A stretch of 64,000 nt of DNA from contig JXTC01000097.1 in assembly GCA_002914845.1 (NCBI GenBank), forward strand, positions 215,748 to 279,747, written 5' to 3'. Below, piece after piece: positions 20,355-33,324 of the stretch. A program made the position numbers and the translations under genes. The notes beneath the pieces are model-generated. The model saw only the letters and a list, made by a program, of their open reading frames with translations. It searched no databases and was not told the DNA's origin. The DNA comes from Trema orientale. Lineage: Eukaryota > Streptophyta > Magnoliopsida > Rosales > Cannabaceae. How positions within the stretch are numbered: the first letter of the stretch is position 1; every line of letters starts with the position of its first letter.

Positions 20355-22345
20355 TGTTGGATTTAAAAACGATTTTTCGTAGCGGAAGATTGGCCTAGGA
20401 ACATTCAAAAATTTTCTCAAAACAATTGACTATATGAGTGCATAGTATTAATTTATAGCAAATAGGAACAAACAAAGAGAATAGATCAAATACCTCTTGT
20501 AGCCTATCAGCGGATCCTAGCTTTTTTGTCTTCTAAACCACGATTTTTCAATCCAAGCCTCAAGCACAACTGGATCAACGTGTGGGCGTTGCATACAATT
20601 TCTTAAAACACACACTTTAGGCACTTGCAATTTTCTCAACACATGAGATTGCAAGAGTTTTATTCTACAGAGAATAGGAAGACACTCTTCTTTTTCTCTC
20701 TAGTTTATGGAGGCTCTGTAGAAAATAATACGTAGAGTATCTCTATTATCTGCTAGGGTTTCCTTTACATATATATATTTATTAAACTATTTAATAAAAA
20801 TTATATTAATCAAATTAATATATATATATAAACTTTAACAAAAACATTACCTTAGTTTTTTTTTGTAAAAAACGTGAACTTAAATATATATATATATATA
20901 TCTATTTAATCTAATTAATTAATATATATATATATATAAACTAGCAGATAACTCTTTCACTTTTAGTCAGTTTCCTAATTTCTATTTATCTAATTATCTG
21001 ATAATTAGATATTTTTAAATTCAAAATTTAAACAAATTGGGAAACTTATCCCTCCATAAATTTAAAATTAATTAATTCAAAATTAATTAATTAAGTAATT
21101 AATTAATAACAATTATTAATTACATATAGATAAACTATTTATCTAGACAAAGTGTGCAGTTTCAGAAATAATGTAATATCCAGTACAGTGTTTGTAAGAG
21201 GTGGAATTAGGGACCTATGGACCTGTAATTCAAGCTCCAATAAATTATGACAATTAATTAAACTCTTTAATTAATTTGTCTAATTTATTAATTCCAGTAT
21301 TACTCCACTAAAAAACTGGAATTGCACTCTTGAAGTTACAGAATTAATTTACTCAGAAAACAACGAGCAGTCCATCGATTTAATCATTACATGTAGTTCA
21401 ATCCTCTATAGACAATTCATAATTGGAGCTAGGTCAAGTTCCGTTTACCTCTCCAATTACATCTTTATTCTTGTGTACCATTGATTCTCTAATGAACAAT
21501 TAATTTATAAATCTATTATAAATTGAGTACTCAAACTGTTCAAGTCCTGAATCAATACACAAGGGAACCATCTTTCTAACTTCCTAATGGAAGAAATGGA
21601 TTCCATATCTGTAAGCTACATTCCCAGCTACTCATCTCATCATGCTCCCAAGATACAAGTATTTCGATCTGTTTAAAAAATAAATCTTTAACAAGTATGT
21701 CAAAGAACATAATGTTATAAATAAGAGTCTATAACTACTCAGGATTAAGATTATTCTACATATGATCATCTAATAACATTAATTGAACTCTCAACTGTTA
21801 ACGGAATTTATGTGAAATTCAAATCATGTCTGGTCCAGTCCTATATAATTGAATTATATAAAATATCTCTATTGTGATGTCAACACATCAATAGTCTGGA
21901 TAAGACTATTACATTCTCAATGTTAATGGACTGTACTAATAATATTTAATTAAAGATCCCAAAATTTAATTAATTATTACGGACTATATTTAGTTTAGGA
22001 CGCGTCTACAGTAGGGGCGTCCCTACGTAAGGCTTTGTTTATACACCGTTTGATGGGAATCTGTGTATAAACAGATTCCCCATATATTCCCATCAAACGG
22101 TGTATAAACAGGGGCCTTACGTAGGGGCGCCCCTACTATAGCCGCCTCCTTTAGTTTATTATCCATAAATTTAATCCTCATGTATATAACACTTATATAC
22201 TAAATTTATGGTCACATAAATAAACTAAGAATTTTCTGATATTTAATGACATACCAATTATGTACAAATTCAAATAGAAAAATGTCATTTTATTAATTCA
22301 GCAAATATCCAAAATATACGTACTTTTAGGACATAAATCCTAACA
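20355..22345. mobile_element. Solo LTR-like fossil in serpin copy 4
   Basis: Starts TGTTGGATTTA and ends AAATCCTAACA, paired LTR-style termini 1,991 bp apart. Flanks are AACAT (20350-20354) and AAGAT (22346-22350), a near-identical 5-bp target duplication; the other serpins give the empty site. No internal coding or second LTR is seen, so it is probably a solo LTR. A foldback MULE-MITE is nested inside (21998-22149). Family uncertain (copia or gypsy). It post-dates the serpin duplication. Confidence 0.65.
21998..22149. mobile_element. Foldback Mutator-like MITE nested in the LTR
   Basis: A 152-bp near-complete palindrome starts GGACGCGTCTACAGTAGGGG and ends CCCCTACTATAGCCGCCTCC. Inner arms TTTATACACCGTTTGATGGG and its exact complement are perfectly paired. 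The flanks TTTAGTTTA (21989-21997, 22150-22158) are an exact 9-bp target duplication, the Mutator hallmark. Its ends resemble those at 10993, 18822 and 20008, so one MULE family supplies all four. Confidence 0.9.
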
Positions 22346-23522
22346 AAGATCATATTCTCTCCATTCTCAATCAACACGCTCTTAAGCATCATTGCTTCTG
22401 GGCTCAAAGCCGGGCCAACTTTGGACCAGTTGCTGTCCCTCTTGGGATCCAAAAGCGTGACTGATCTCAACGCAAAGGCTACCAACGATCATGATCAACT
22501 GATGGCCATCTTTTCATCCTCCAAGAACGTGGAAGGTCCTGAAATGTATTCTTATGGTGGCTCTTGGATTGACAAGAAATACATGCTCAATCCTATTTTT
22601 CAACAACTCATTCTAGCTATATACAAGGCCGAGTCCTACACTCTAGATTTTGAAAATAAGGTACTAAACAATAATTCCCTTTCTTTATTAATCTTTTTTT
22701 TTGTTAATTTATTACCGAATATATTTATATCTATAGATCGATATACTCGTAAGGGTGTAATTGTTTCACAAACAAAATTTATTTTATTTTGTTCACCATT
22801 TTAATAATATGATCATAAGCTTTCAAAAAAAAAAAAAAAATATGATCATAATAATATTTTGACTTGTGATATGTTTTTTTGCGAAGACAAGAGATACAAC
22901 AGTTGAAGTTTCATACATGCATTCGGAAAACGGGTGGTATTCATATGCAACCTTCAGGGGATTCAAGATTCTCAGATTGCCTTACTATAAGGATTACTCT
23001 GAAATAACAGACCCTAGTGAATCAGGGACTTTCACTATGTACATTTTCTTGCCTGATGAGAAAGATGGTCTCTTAGACTTATTGAGCCAGTTAAGCTCTG
23101 ACTTAAAAATTCTTCTTAATCTACATGGATTTAAGTTCGAGACCGTGAAGATTGGAAACTTATGCATACCGAAATTCAAGTTCAAGTACGAGTTTCGAGT
23201 TTCGAACGTGATGGAGCGATCGGGACTTCGGATGAATCTTAAGGAGGATACAGAGATAACAGCTCTCAATAGTTTTGACGACAGTTTGAAATTGGAGGAC
23301 ATGAAAGTTTATCATAGTTGTTGCATTGACGTTAATGAGTATGGAACTGAAGCTGCTGCAACCTCATATGAAGAAGCCGATGGATTATCGTGTGGATCAT
23401 GTGACTCTCCATTACCTATAAATTTTATAGCTGACCATCCTTTCATCTTCATGATAAGAGAAGACACTACCGGAACTCCCATTTTTCTTGGACATGTGGT
23501 TAATCCACTCCAAGATGGGTGA

Positions 23523-26247
23523 TAACCCTTTTAGTTTGATTATGAGATTAATAATGGACGAGTATGATCTTTTACTTTTATTTTGTTCTAACAATTCAAT
23601 TTAGAGATCAAAGGGATCGAGCTAGCTACTTTTCTCATAATTAGTACTTATTATTATCCTTTTGGTTAAGAAAATTAGTTGACATGATGAGAATGTGCGC
23701 ATTGTTCTTTTAGCCCATTACTTCGTTGCTTGGGGACGCAAAAACACGAGGCCAAATTTTAAGACCTGAATACTTAAAATCTCATCTCTAATACTCGCTT
23801 ATTAATTGCTTGTCAAGAAATTAAAGACAAATCAATATACATGTAGTTAGGAGAATGAAAATGTAGAGAGAGGGAAGAGAGAGAGAGAGAGTGCAAAAGT
23901 AAAAATGATGAGAAAGAAATTTGAGAGGGAGAGAAGAGAGAAATACGCTACGCTATTTTCGTAGTTAATTGAGCGAGGCACTTCAATAGCTTTACAAATT
24001 ACAAGAAGATTAAACTACAATAATGGCTGGAGACTCGACTGGCACCTATATTCAGCCTACTCGTCCTTTCCAACTATATATATATATATACACACGTGTG
24101 TGTGAGCAAAATGATTATTGTTTTGCTCATATATATGTCGCAAAACTCCATTTACATTTGTTTCCACTTTTTATTATGAACAGTCAAGGAATATGATGGA
24201 GGCAAAAGGCCCAAAACTACAGATCAGATGAAGTTAATTATATTATGCATATATACATGCATGTACAATGCAGACTAAAACATGAACTTACGTCAATGCA
24301 AAGTATGCAAATAGAAATAGCCCACCACATGGCCTAGCTATATATAGCTCAAATCATACGAGTCAAATTTAGACACTTCTTGTTTGTTCGTTTGTTTTTT
24401 TTCCCCCTTGGCTGAAAAGTTTATGACATGCATACTTTATAGTTTATATTTATACCTTCAAGGATATATATATAATAGAAAACTATGAAAATCACATACT
24501 AAATATATATGGTTTTATTAAAATATTGACTACAAGAAAGTTTGCAGTCGAATATTCTCCACCGTCCACCGTGTAGATGACCATGTTTTTCAACTGCATT
24601 TTTATGGCCTTGATGTGCTCCCCTTAATAATATTTATAATTTCCCATACTACCCACCCTCAGAAAAAGAGGGGAAAAAAAAATGCCCACCTTATCGTCTC
24701 CTGTATGTACTTAGCAAAGCGGTGGCTCACCCAAATTAATAATGATTCACTATTTAATTAAATGCCCCTATACAGAAGGGAAAATACGACATCTATTTCT
24801 TTGCAGCATATAATTCGCTTATTAGTTTATTCATTTTTGCTAAAATTTTGTCACAAATAAGTTGTGAATATTGGAATAAGTTAAAAAATAACGCGAAACG
24901 TGCTAATTAGCGACGGAGAAAGCAAAGCAAACTTTAAATGTCCATTATATATAGACTATGTATTAGACAAGCAAAACAAAATCAATTCCTCAACAACTTT
25001 TATGGACTTCAATTTTTTGTAATGTCTATGAACAGTAACTTTACTAATTTCTTAGTTATACAATCATAGCACTAAATTACTTCGTGGTATAATTGAAAGT
25101 TACACGCAAGAATGTACTGTTTAGTTCGAGCTTACATAACTTGGTTAATTTACATATATACGTATATATATATATATATCCACAAAACTCTTCATGAAAT
25201 AACACAATCATAGAACTTAAAAACTCCCAAGCTTACTATTAAGCACATCACTAATCACACAATAAAATATAAACACGCGGGTTGATTAAAACGAACATAC
25301 AAAAGTACACTAAGCTCTCAATTTGTCACACAAATGTCACATGATTCCCCAATAACAATTTATGAGTTCTTATTTTTAAATGAAAATTTTAACACTGCTG
25401 TCATACAAATATCATTGATGTTAATAATATAATTTTAACACTAAGCTTTCAAATGATTCATTCCTCCAAATTTTCAATTATTAATCTGATAAAGAGACAT
25501 AAGAATATAAAAGAATGAGAAAAAGAGTGTTTCTAGTTGCACTTTATTCTTCCAAATTTTTAATTATTAATCTGATAAAAAGACATAAGAATGTATAAAA
25601 ATGAGAAAGAGAGTGCTTCTAGTTGCGCTTCGAGTAATTGCAGGCCATGTGTGTCGATTAGCATAACTCCAAGTTGTTATAGGATTCAGCTACATATGCA
25701 AACCACACCTAAGCTTACTAGATTCTAGTCTGCTCAAACAGAGAGACACCTGTATACTTAACTCAACTACGTTTTCTTTTTTTAGCTAAAAGTATCCTCA
25801 ACTAAGTTGACCTTGCTCCTTAGATTCTTCCTTCCTTTTTCTATTTTTTTTTTTTCCTTCTTTCATACAAGCAAAGATAGAAAGAATAAAGAACAAAAGT
25901 TAGCATAAGTCTCTCATACGGAAGAAGAAACAATATTTTAAAAGGAAAGGAAAAAGGACCTATTTGACGGTATTTACTTATTTATTTTTTGCTTTTATGA
26001 CATAATGGTAAAAATATCATTTGAAAATAACATGAAAACATAGATACTTCTAAGCATGACCATACCGTATATTTACTTATCTCTAAATCGCCTCAAAGAT
26101 GAGTCGATTCGGCCATTTCTGTAAGATAATGAGAGGCTGAAAATAGGAGAATAGTAATTGGTCAGCATATGTATATGTGCAAACAACTATATGGTTACTG
26201 GTTAGAAGCAACTGTCATGGTTACTACAAATCATGCAATAAAAGTTA
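23523..26247. other. Intergenic, serpin cluster to ABCG pair
   Basis: No gene seen. Contains TA/CA microsatellites (24078-24100, 25151-25178), a GA-rich tract (23860-23940) and a tandem duplication of about 87 bp at 25459-25632, listed separately. Confidence 0.5.
25459..25632. repeat. Tandem duplication, about 87 bp
   Basis: Two units share ATTATTAATCTGATAAA, AGACATAAGAAT and TTCTAGTTGC in the same order. Minor differences; approximate edges. Confidence 0.75.
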
Positions 26248-26430
26248 GAATAATGCTATAAGGTACCAGTGGTGCTAAACACCACAATGATGTGTCAGTC
26301 TGTCACTAGCTAATCATAATTATAATTCAGGTAGGACTCATATAGGACCTGATTTATTAATTAAATCATTCAGTGACAGATAGACATATCGTTGTGGTAT
26401 TGAGCACCACTGATGTCTATAACATTGCTC
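26248..26430. mobile_element. 183-bp MITE with 9-bp target duplication, in the ABCG promoter
   Basis: Ends GAATAATGCTATA and TATAACATTGCTC are inverted repeats that extend about 60 bp inward (CAGTGGTGCT, CTGTCACT). Flanked by exact 9-bp duplications TAAAAGTTA (26239-26247 and 26431-26439), so it is a Mutator-type MITE. It lies about 340 bases before the ABCG gene-1 ATG and could affect its promoter. Confidence 0.9.
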
Positions 26431-26765
26431 TAAAAGTTATAGAGAAAGCTGAATGACAGTATATTGGCACTGGGGACAGCCTTATACATATTAATTAAAT
26501 ATGTGGACTGCTCTGCCTCTGCCCCATTGCATTTAATTCATTTATAGCTTTTTTCACCTACCAGCTTCCATCCTAATCTCCTCCTCAAACGCTGACCAAT
26601 TATAATATCTCTTTTTCTCTATAGCATTTATAGTTAGTTGTTTGGTGTCCGTTACTCGCCCTAAAGTAAATTACGAAATGGGCACCTTTATTATTATTTC
26701 TATTTCTATCTCACCCTTTTCATTATTCAGTGCTCCCTTCTTTTTGGCTTAAAGAAAATAAGTAA

Positions 26766-27503
26766 ATGGAGATAGAGGCGGCGGCGAGTGGGACTCACGG
26801 CGGCGGAGGTGGTGGTAGTGGTGGTTCTAGTGAGAGGGCAGAGGGATGGGCCGATGGAGTTGGGAGTGGGAGTGTGAAGGGGTCGTACTTGGTTTGGGAA
26901 GATCTAAGCGTTGTTTTGCCCAACTTCAGTGATGGGCCGACCAAGAGGTTGCTTAACGGGCTCAAGGGATTTGCCGAGCCTGGTAGGATTATGGCCATTA
27001 TGGGCCCATCGGGCTCCGGAAAATCCACCCTTCTTGATGCTTTAGCAGGTTCTTCTCTCTCTCTCTCTCTCTCTAATGTTGTTTTTGAGTTCTGTTTTAG
27101 GTGCTAGTTATAAGAGTACGAAGAGAACACGTTTCTTGTGTTTTTTAGTTAGTGATGTACATGTGTTTTCCTCTCCGTTTATTTGGGAAAACTATATACT
27201 TTCTCTCTTGATTTGGTTATACCTCTTTTGTTTGTTTTTAGTTTGTGTGTGTTTATGCTCTCTTTATGAATCCAATATCTAATCTTGTTTTTAGAAATGA
27301 TTTGCATATGGTTCTTTTACGTTAGCTTAAGTCCAAGACTTCACTTTTAATTTGGTGTTGGTGGCAAATTATGGCTTTTCCTTTAGTGTGTAAGGTGACG
27401 TCATGTTTTATATTAGGGGTTATATTTGCACTCCTCCTAACATAAAGACACCCATTTGCTAAGTAAAATGACCTTTAATCCAATGCCATTTGTTGTTTGT
27501 GTG

Positions 27504-27537
<34 letters not shown>

Positions 27538-30500
27538 TTTTAAGTCTTTCTGTGCTATTTTTTCCTTCTCCCTTAAATGTAATTAATAATACCAACAAAA
27601 AATGTGAACTGCAATAAACTAGTTAGAAAAAAAAGCAAAGGTAAATTAAAAACACAAAGTAAAAATAAAATAAGATCTAGTAGTGAATATTAATCGAACT
27701 TTTTTATTTTTCTTCAATATTTAAAGCTTCCTGATCATCTGTTTGTAAAATTAGGTTTAAGCATACGTCTAAATAAGAATGGTTCTGTCTTTATCTAAAT
27801 GAATAATTGAGCGAAAGAATGACCCAAAAAAAAGTGTGAGAAGAAAGTTATTGATGATGTATTGTGTTGTGTAGTATTGTGGCTTATGATATAACTATGG
27901 ATGGAACAACATAAACGGGTAGTTTTGTAATAAAATAATTATATTTTTAATAAAATGGGAGGTTTTATACGGGTGCAAATAATATAGCTCCCCTTTATAT
28001 TATTTACATTATACATTCAAACACTTCTACTGATTCTAGGGATCTAATTTCAGCACTTTATTAGACACTAGATATAAAAACATAATTTTAGCTAGAACGT
28101 GTCATTTTTAAAAAAAATTTTCCTGCCCGGAATTTTAGTTACCAATTAATTGTACCGGATCTAAGTGAAATAGGTTGATTATAAATCCGTCGGATCTACA
28201 AATGAAATAGATTAGTCCATTATGTCTGGTTCATATATGGACAATAAAGTTAACTTGGCTAACAGCATAGTCGGTGGTTAATTATGAGGGAACATTTTCC
28301 CTTTCGTACTTGTTTGGTTGTTAATAAATTTAAAGCTAAAAGAAGGGAAAGCTTACACGTAGGGAATAATAGATTATTGTTCGAAGTCAACATCTCAACT
28401 GAAGAACTAGTTTTGTCGCATCTAGTTTCACCACCCTGATCTGAGAGAGACTCTTTCGTCTTTTTTTTTTTTTTTTTTTTTTTTTGTGTGTTTGAGTAAC
28501 TGCTCCTCCAGATAAAAAGAGGGAATATTACTAAAAAGATAGGACCGATAACATCCCACTTGGGCTAGTTAGGTAGGGTGGATGCCTGGATGGGGTAGAC
28601 GAGGATTGAGTACTTAGTCGGGAATTTAATTTTCAAAATATTTGAGTTATTTTTATTTCTTTATAATAAATAGAAATCAGTAGTTGAATTCTCACTTAAA
28701 AAGAAAAAAAAGAAAACGAAAAAATGAAAAAAACCATATTACATGAATCGTTCAGCAATCTCTATTTAGTATTTACCCGAGAAAAGAGATAATCATGAGT
28801 TATGCTTCACCACAAAGAACTACCATTTCTTTCTATGACCCAACACCGTAAACTTATTTGCACAATTATTAGTTTCCCTAAAATACGAGACTCTTTCTTC
28901 CAATATAAAGTCAAAATATTTAATCCAAAAAATAGATGATGAAGATTTTCTCCAGCAACATTTTAATCATATATTCACTTCTTTATTTCGTTTTTTTTCT
29001 GGGTTAAATTCAGAAAATATGAAATATAAATGTCGTCTAGCCAATCCTGGTATCTTAGTGACCGATATTAACTATTTATTCACTTTTTCATTTCGTTTTT
29101 TTTTTTCAAAATTTATAAAATATGAAGCATACATGTTGTCTGGCCAATCCTGGTATCATTGTGACCCATGTGTTAGTAGCCAACTTCTTATTGGTTTGTA
29201 TAATTAAGATTAGGGTAAACTTAAAAAAAATAGGTGTTTTGTAATTTAAACTATGAAATTTAGACTCTACAAAATAATATCCTGAGATTAAGAATTTATA
29301 AAAATTAATATCCTGAGATTAAGAATTTATAAAAATTAATATCTTGAGTTGACTTTTTGAATAAGTTTAACTAATAAAAAACCATAATATCCTCAAAATT
29401 AAAGAGAATAATAATGATTAATCAAGTTTTAGTGGAGGATATTAATTTTTTTTTTGTTACTAAAATTGGTCAAAAAATTAGTTCAGAGTATTAATTTTTA
29501 GAAATTCCTAATCTCAAGATATTATTTCACAGAGCTCAAATTTTAGAGAGTTTAAATTGCAGCATATTCAAATTTCACAGTATTAGTATTTTTTTTTTAC
29601 CGTTTGCCCTTAAGATTAAATACTAACTAACAATAATCATCATCATGAAAGTTTTCAATGGGGAATTAGATGTGACAAAAACAACACTGATGCTGGGTAA
29701 AAAATACGAAAGGAATAATAATTAATCCAAGTGAATAAAGAGTCAAAGATTATTACACTACTTAATTATCCTTCAGATTAAATGCTAGTAACATGAGAAT
29801 AAGTTCCCAGCAAAAAAAAAAAAGAAAAAAAGAAAAAAAAAACATGAGAATAAGTTTGTAACGAAGTGTCTTAACTAAATCAAAGTAGCTGTCACCACTT
29901 TGGCACTTGTGATATTTATAACTTGATTTCCCAAAATGCCCCCAGGCCCCCAACCACAAGTTTGTCAAAGTGTACAGCTGAATGAAAAGCTCAAACATTT
30001 AATATGGGCCACCAACAGGGACAACGCCACAACGGGGTTCTTGTCTTGTATTGTACCATACATATGCGGTACTTAACGGAAGTACACGTGACAGCCCACA
30101 GTTGGCTTTCTTATTTATTTATTTATTTATTTTTAAAGATCCTTGGAGTCTATTACTTTCATGTGTCACTTAACGGAAGTACCCGTCTTTTAACTCCAAA
30201 CAACGTTTTGGGACACGTGTTGTTGTTAAGTTGAAGTGTGAGACAGGTACAAATTTTTCTATGGCTCTCACACTCGTATTACTTGGCGTTTTTCTCTAAA
30301 ACTCTCGAGTTTTGTTTTTGGTGAAAATAATCTTTTTGTTTTTTTGTTCCTAAGCTAAAAAATGAACATCTCAATTTTATTTAATGGAAAAAAAACATAC
30401 CCCTAACTTATGAAGACCAGAGTAATTGGTTCTACCAAAGTCTTGAGTTGATTAATTCTTATTACTATTATTATTATTTTCTTGTTATAGGGAGACTGTC

Positions 30501-33324
30501 AAGAAATGTGGTCATGACTGGAAATATTCTGTTCAATGGGAACAAGAAAAGACTCGACTATGGTGCTATCGTAAGTACAGATTCGTTCTTGAGTAAGGAA
30601 ACTATTTTATCAATCTTGAAACCATATTGTATAGTCTTCAATCTACAGAGTTTTGAGTTTCTTTTGTTTATTTTCATTTTGTATGAACAAATATTATTAG
30701 GCTTACGTGACACAAGAAGATGTATTGCTGGGAACAATGAGTGTTAGAGAAACCATAGCTTATTCAGCTAATTTGAGGCTTCCAACCACAATGAGCAAAG
30801 AAGAATTAAATAGCATTGTGGAGGAAACAATCATAGAAATGGGCCTCTACGACTGCGCTGATCGGCTGATTGGAAACTGGCACTTGAGAGGGATCAGTGG
30901 TGGTGAGAAGAAGAGGTTAAGCATTGCTCTTGAGATTCTAACACGCCCTTGCCTGCTCTTCCTTGATGAACCCACCAGTGGTCTTGACAGTGCTTCAGCT
31001 TTCTTTGTTGTCCAAACACTAAGAAACGTCGCCCGCGATGGAAGAACCGTCATCTCATCTATTCACCAGCCAAGCAGTGAAGTTTTTGCTCTCTTTGATG
31101 ACCTCTTCTTGTTGTCAAGTGGTGAGACTGTTTATTTTGGAGAAGCAAAGAATGCTGTAGAGGTAAGAATAAGAAAATTAGTTAGATAAAATATTAGGCT
31201 TGTATTTGTTTAAAGCTTTATGCTAATGTAACTGTGACTGAAGCCTTGTATGCACCCTTTTATGTTGTAGTTCTTTGCTGAAGCTGGTGTTCCATGTCCA
31301 AGCAGAAGGAACCCCTCTGATCACTTCTTACGTTGCATCAATAAAGACTTCGACAAAGTTACTGCCACGCTTAAAGGATCGTTGAAATTGCGAGTATGAG
31401 TTACTCTTTAACTGAATTCTTTCGATCATAGCCAGCAAAACCATTTCTTTCTTGTTGGACTTCATATGCTCTCTATGTGAAACAGTCTTATATTTCAATT
31501 TTCTGGCTTTGTTGTAACAGGATGTCCCAAAGTCAGACCCTCTCATGAATCTGGCAACAGCAGAAATCAGAGCCACACTAGTTGAGAAATACAGGTACTC
31601 CAAGTATGCCACGAGAGCTAGAAAGAGAATTCAAGAACTATCTACCATTGGAGTAAGCATATTTTGGTTTAAGAAAAAGAATATATAAAGGAAATGCTCC
31701 ATAGTACACTTATCTTGGTAGTTTCCACAAACTTGTTATTTAAAATAGCACATGGATTTGCAGGAGGACCATGCAATTGAGATGAAAAGTGGAAGTCAAG
31801 CAAGTTGGTGGAAGCAACTTTTGACATTGGTGCGGAGATCATCTTTGAACATGTCCAGAGATGTGGGTTATTACTGGTTGAGGATAATTATCTACATAGT
31901 TGTATCTATCTGTGTTGGTACTATCTATTTCGATGTGGGCAATAGCTACACTGCCATCTATGCTCGGGCATCTTGTACCGCATTTATAACAGGCTTCATG
32001 ACATTTATGTCTATTGGAGGCTTCCCATCCTTTGTCGAAGAAATGAAGGTAAATATAAACCGAACACATGTAGTTATAGATTTCTTTCTGTAATTGTATT
32101 TATGTATGTAATGGTACAATGCAACATGCTTTAGGATTTTAATATGTTGGTTTGCTTTCTTATAAACAGGTCTTTTATAAAGAAAGGCTAAATGGGTATT
32201 ATGGAGTATCAGTGTTCATCTTATCCAACTTCATCTCTTCATTCCCATTTTTGGTTGCTATCACTCTTGTTACTGGGACTATTACTTACTACACTGTGAA
32301 GTTCCGACCTGAATTTTCTCATTATGTGTTCTTCTGTCTCAACATTTTCACCTCCATTTCTGTTATAGAGAGCCTCATGATGGTTGTAGCCTCATTGGTC
32401 CCTAATTTCCTCATGGGAATTATAGTTGGCGCCGGAATTATGGTTAGAAGAAATTCTCAAGACTTGCACTAGAACTCTTCCATTTCATTTTCCTAGTCAA
32501 GTTTGTTCATGTTTCTGTGTCCATGTTTAATTCTTATCATGACTTATTTTTTACGCAGGGCATTCTGATGATGACCTCTGGGTTCTTCCGCTTGCTCCCC
32601 GATCTTCCCAAGCTATTTTGGCGCTACCCAGTATCATTCCTCAGTTTTGGCTCATGGGGAATTCAGGTATTCTGAGTCAAATAGTTGATGGAATTTTATT
32701 ATTTGGTGAAAACTAAAAAACAGGAGACTTGTGTTTGAAGAAAAAGAAAATCATGGTCACTTCAGCCTAACTACTATAAGTGAACTGTTATGCATAGATA
32801 TTAATTTTGTGTAACTTCAAGTCCAAAAAGAGAATATAGGAAAATAGAAGTGTGTTGTGCACTCTAATTACCATGGAGGGAAAGATAATAACAAGTCTTA
32901 CATTAGTAGCTTTCCAGGCTTACATTGCATTAAACCACAGTTTTAATTTGTTATTGTAACTACTCAGGGTGGCATCAAGAACGACTTGATTGGGCTTGAA
33001 TTCGATCCTCTATTTCCTGGCGAGCCGAAATTGAAAGGAGCATACATCATCAGAAAGTTCTATGGGATTCCATTAGATCATTCCAAGTGGTGGGACTTAT
33101 CTGCTATTGTGGCCATTCTCATAATTTACCGCATTCTCTTCTTCGTCATTCTCAAGTTCAAGGAGAGAGCTTCCCCATTATTTCAGACCCTTTATGCCAA
33201 AAGAGCTCTACAACAACTTCACAAGAGACCTTCCTTCAGGAAAATGCCCTCTTTCCCTTCCAGGCGCCACAATCCTCTCTACTCGCTGTCTTCTCAAGAG
33301 GGCCTTGGCTCTCCACTCCCTTGA
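26766..33324 (+). CDS. ABCG half-transporter 1 (WBC type, ABCG12/13/15 clade)
   Basis: Nine exons (26766-27048, 30491-30570, 30701-31162, 31271-31393, 31521-31652, 31764-32048, 32170-32442, 32559-32666, 32968-33324) give 700 residues, the normal length for a half-size ABCG. The nucleotide-binding domain comes first: Walker [10 protein letters not shown] at 80-88, signature ISGGEKKR near 186, Walker B LLFLDE at 206-211, then the [11 protein letters not shown] switch. Six membrane helices follow ([12 protein letters not shown] to [17 protein letters not shown]). The C-terminal [11 protein letters not shown] tail is typical of the Arabidopsis ABCG12 (CER5) group, which exports cuticular or pollen-wall lipids at the plasma membrane as dimers. 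The Gly/Ser-rich N terminus is variable. Intron 1 is 3.4 kb and carries a MITE. Substrate is inferred from family only. Confidence 0.93.
29213..29609. mobile_element. Foldback Mutator-type MITE in ABCG1 intron 1
   Basis: Ends GGGTAAAC and GTTTGCCC are inverted repeats; inner arms pair around AATATCCTGAGATTA against TAATCTCAAGATATT. Exact 9-bp target duplication TTAAGATTA at 29204-29212 and 29610-29618. The left arm holds a short internal tandem repeat (29278-29342). Confidence 0.85.

Larger units (their letters stand above)
20278..23522 (+). pseudogene. Serpin copy 4, interrupted pseudogene
   Basis: ATG at 20278 opens MELSRQIIKQIFLLNERHDD, closest to copy 3. Exon 1 is split by the LTR-like insertion 20355-22345 and resumes at 22346 (IFSPFSINTLL) to the donor at 22660. 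Exon 2 begins near 22886 but lacks about 160 bp relative to copy 3, including helix F and the ANALYFKGTW strand; it rejoins at TVEVSYMHSENGW. The C-terminal part is open to the TGA at 23522, with hinge EYGTEAAATSYEEADG and a normal FIADHPFIF. The better-kept reactive loop region suggests the gene was functional before the insertion. It cannot now encode a complete serpin fold. Confidence 0.85.
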
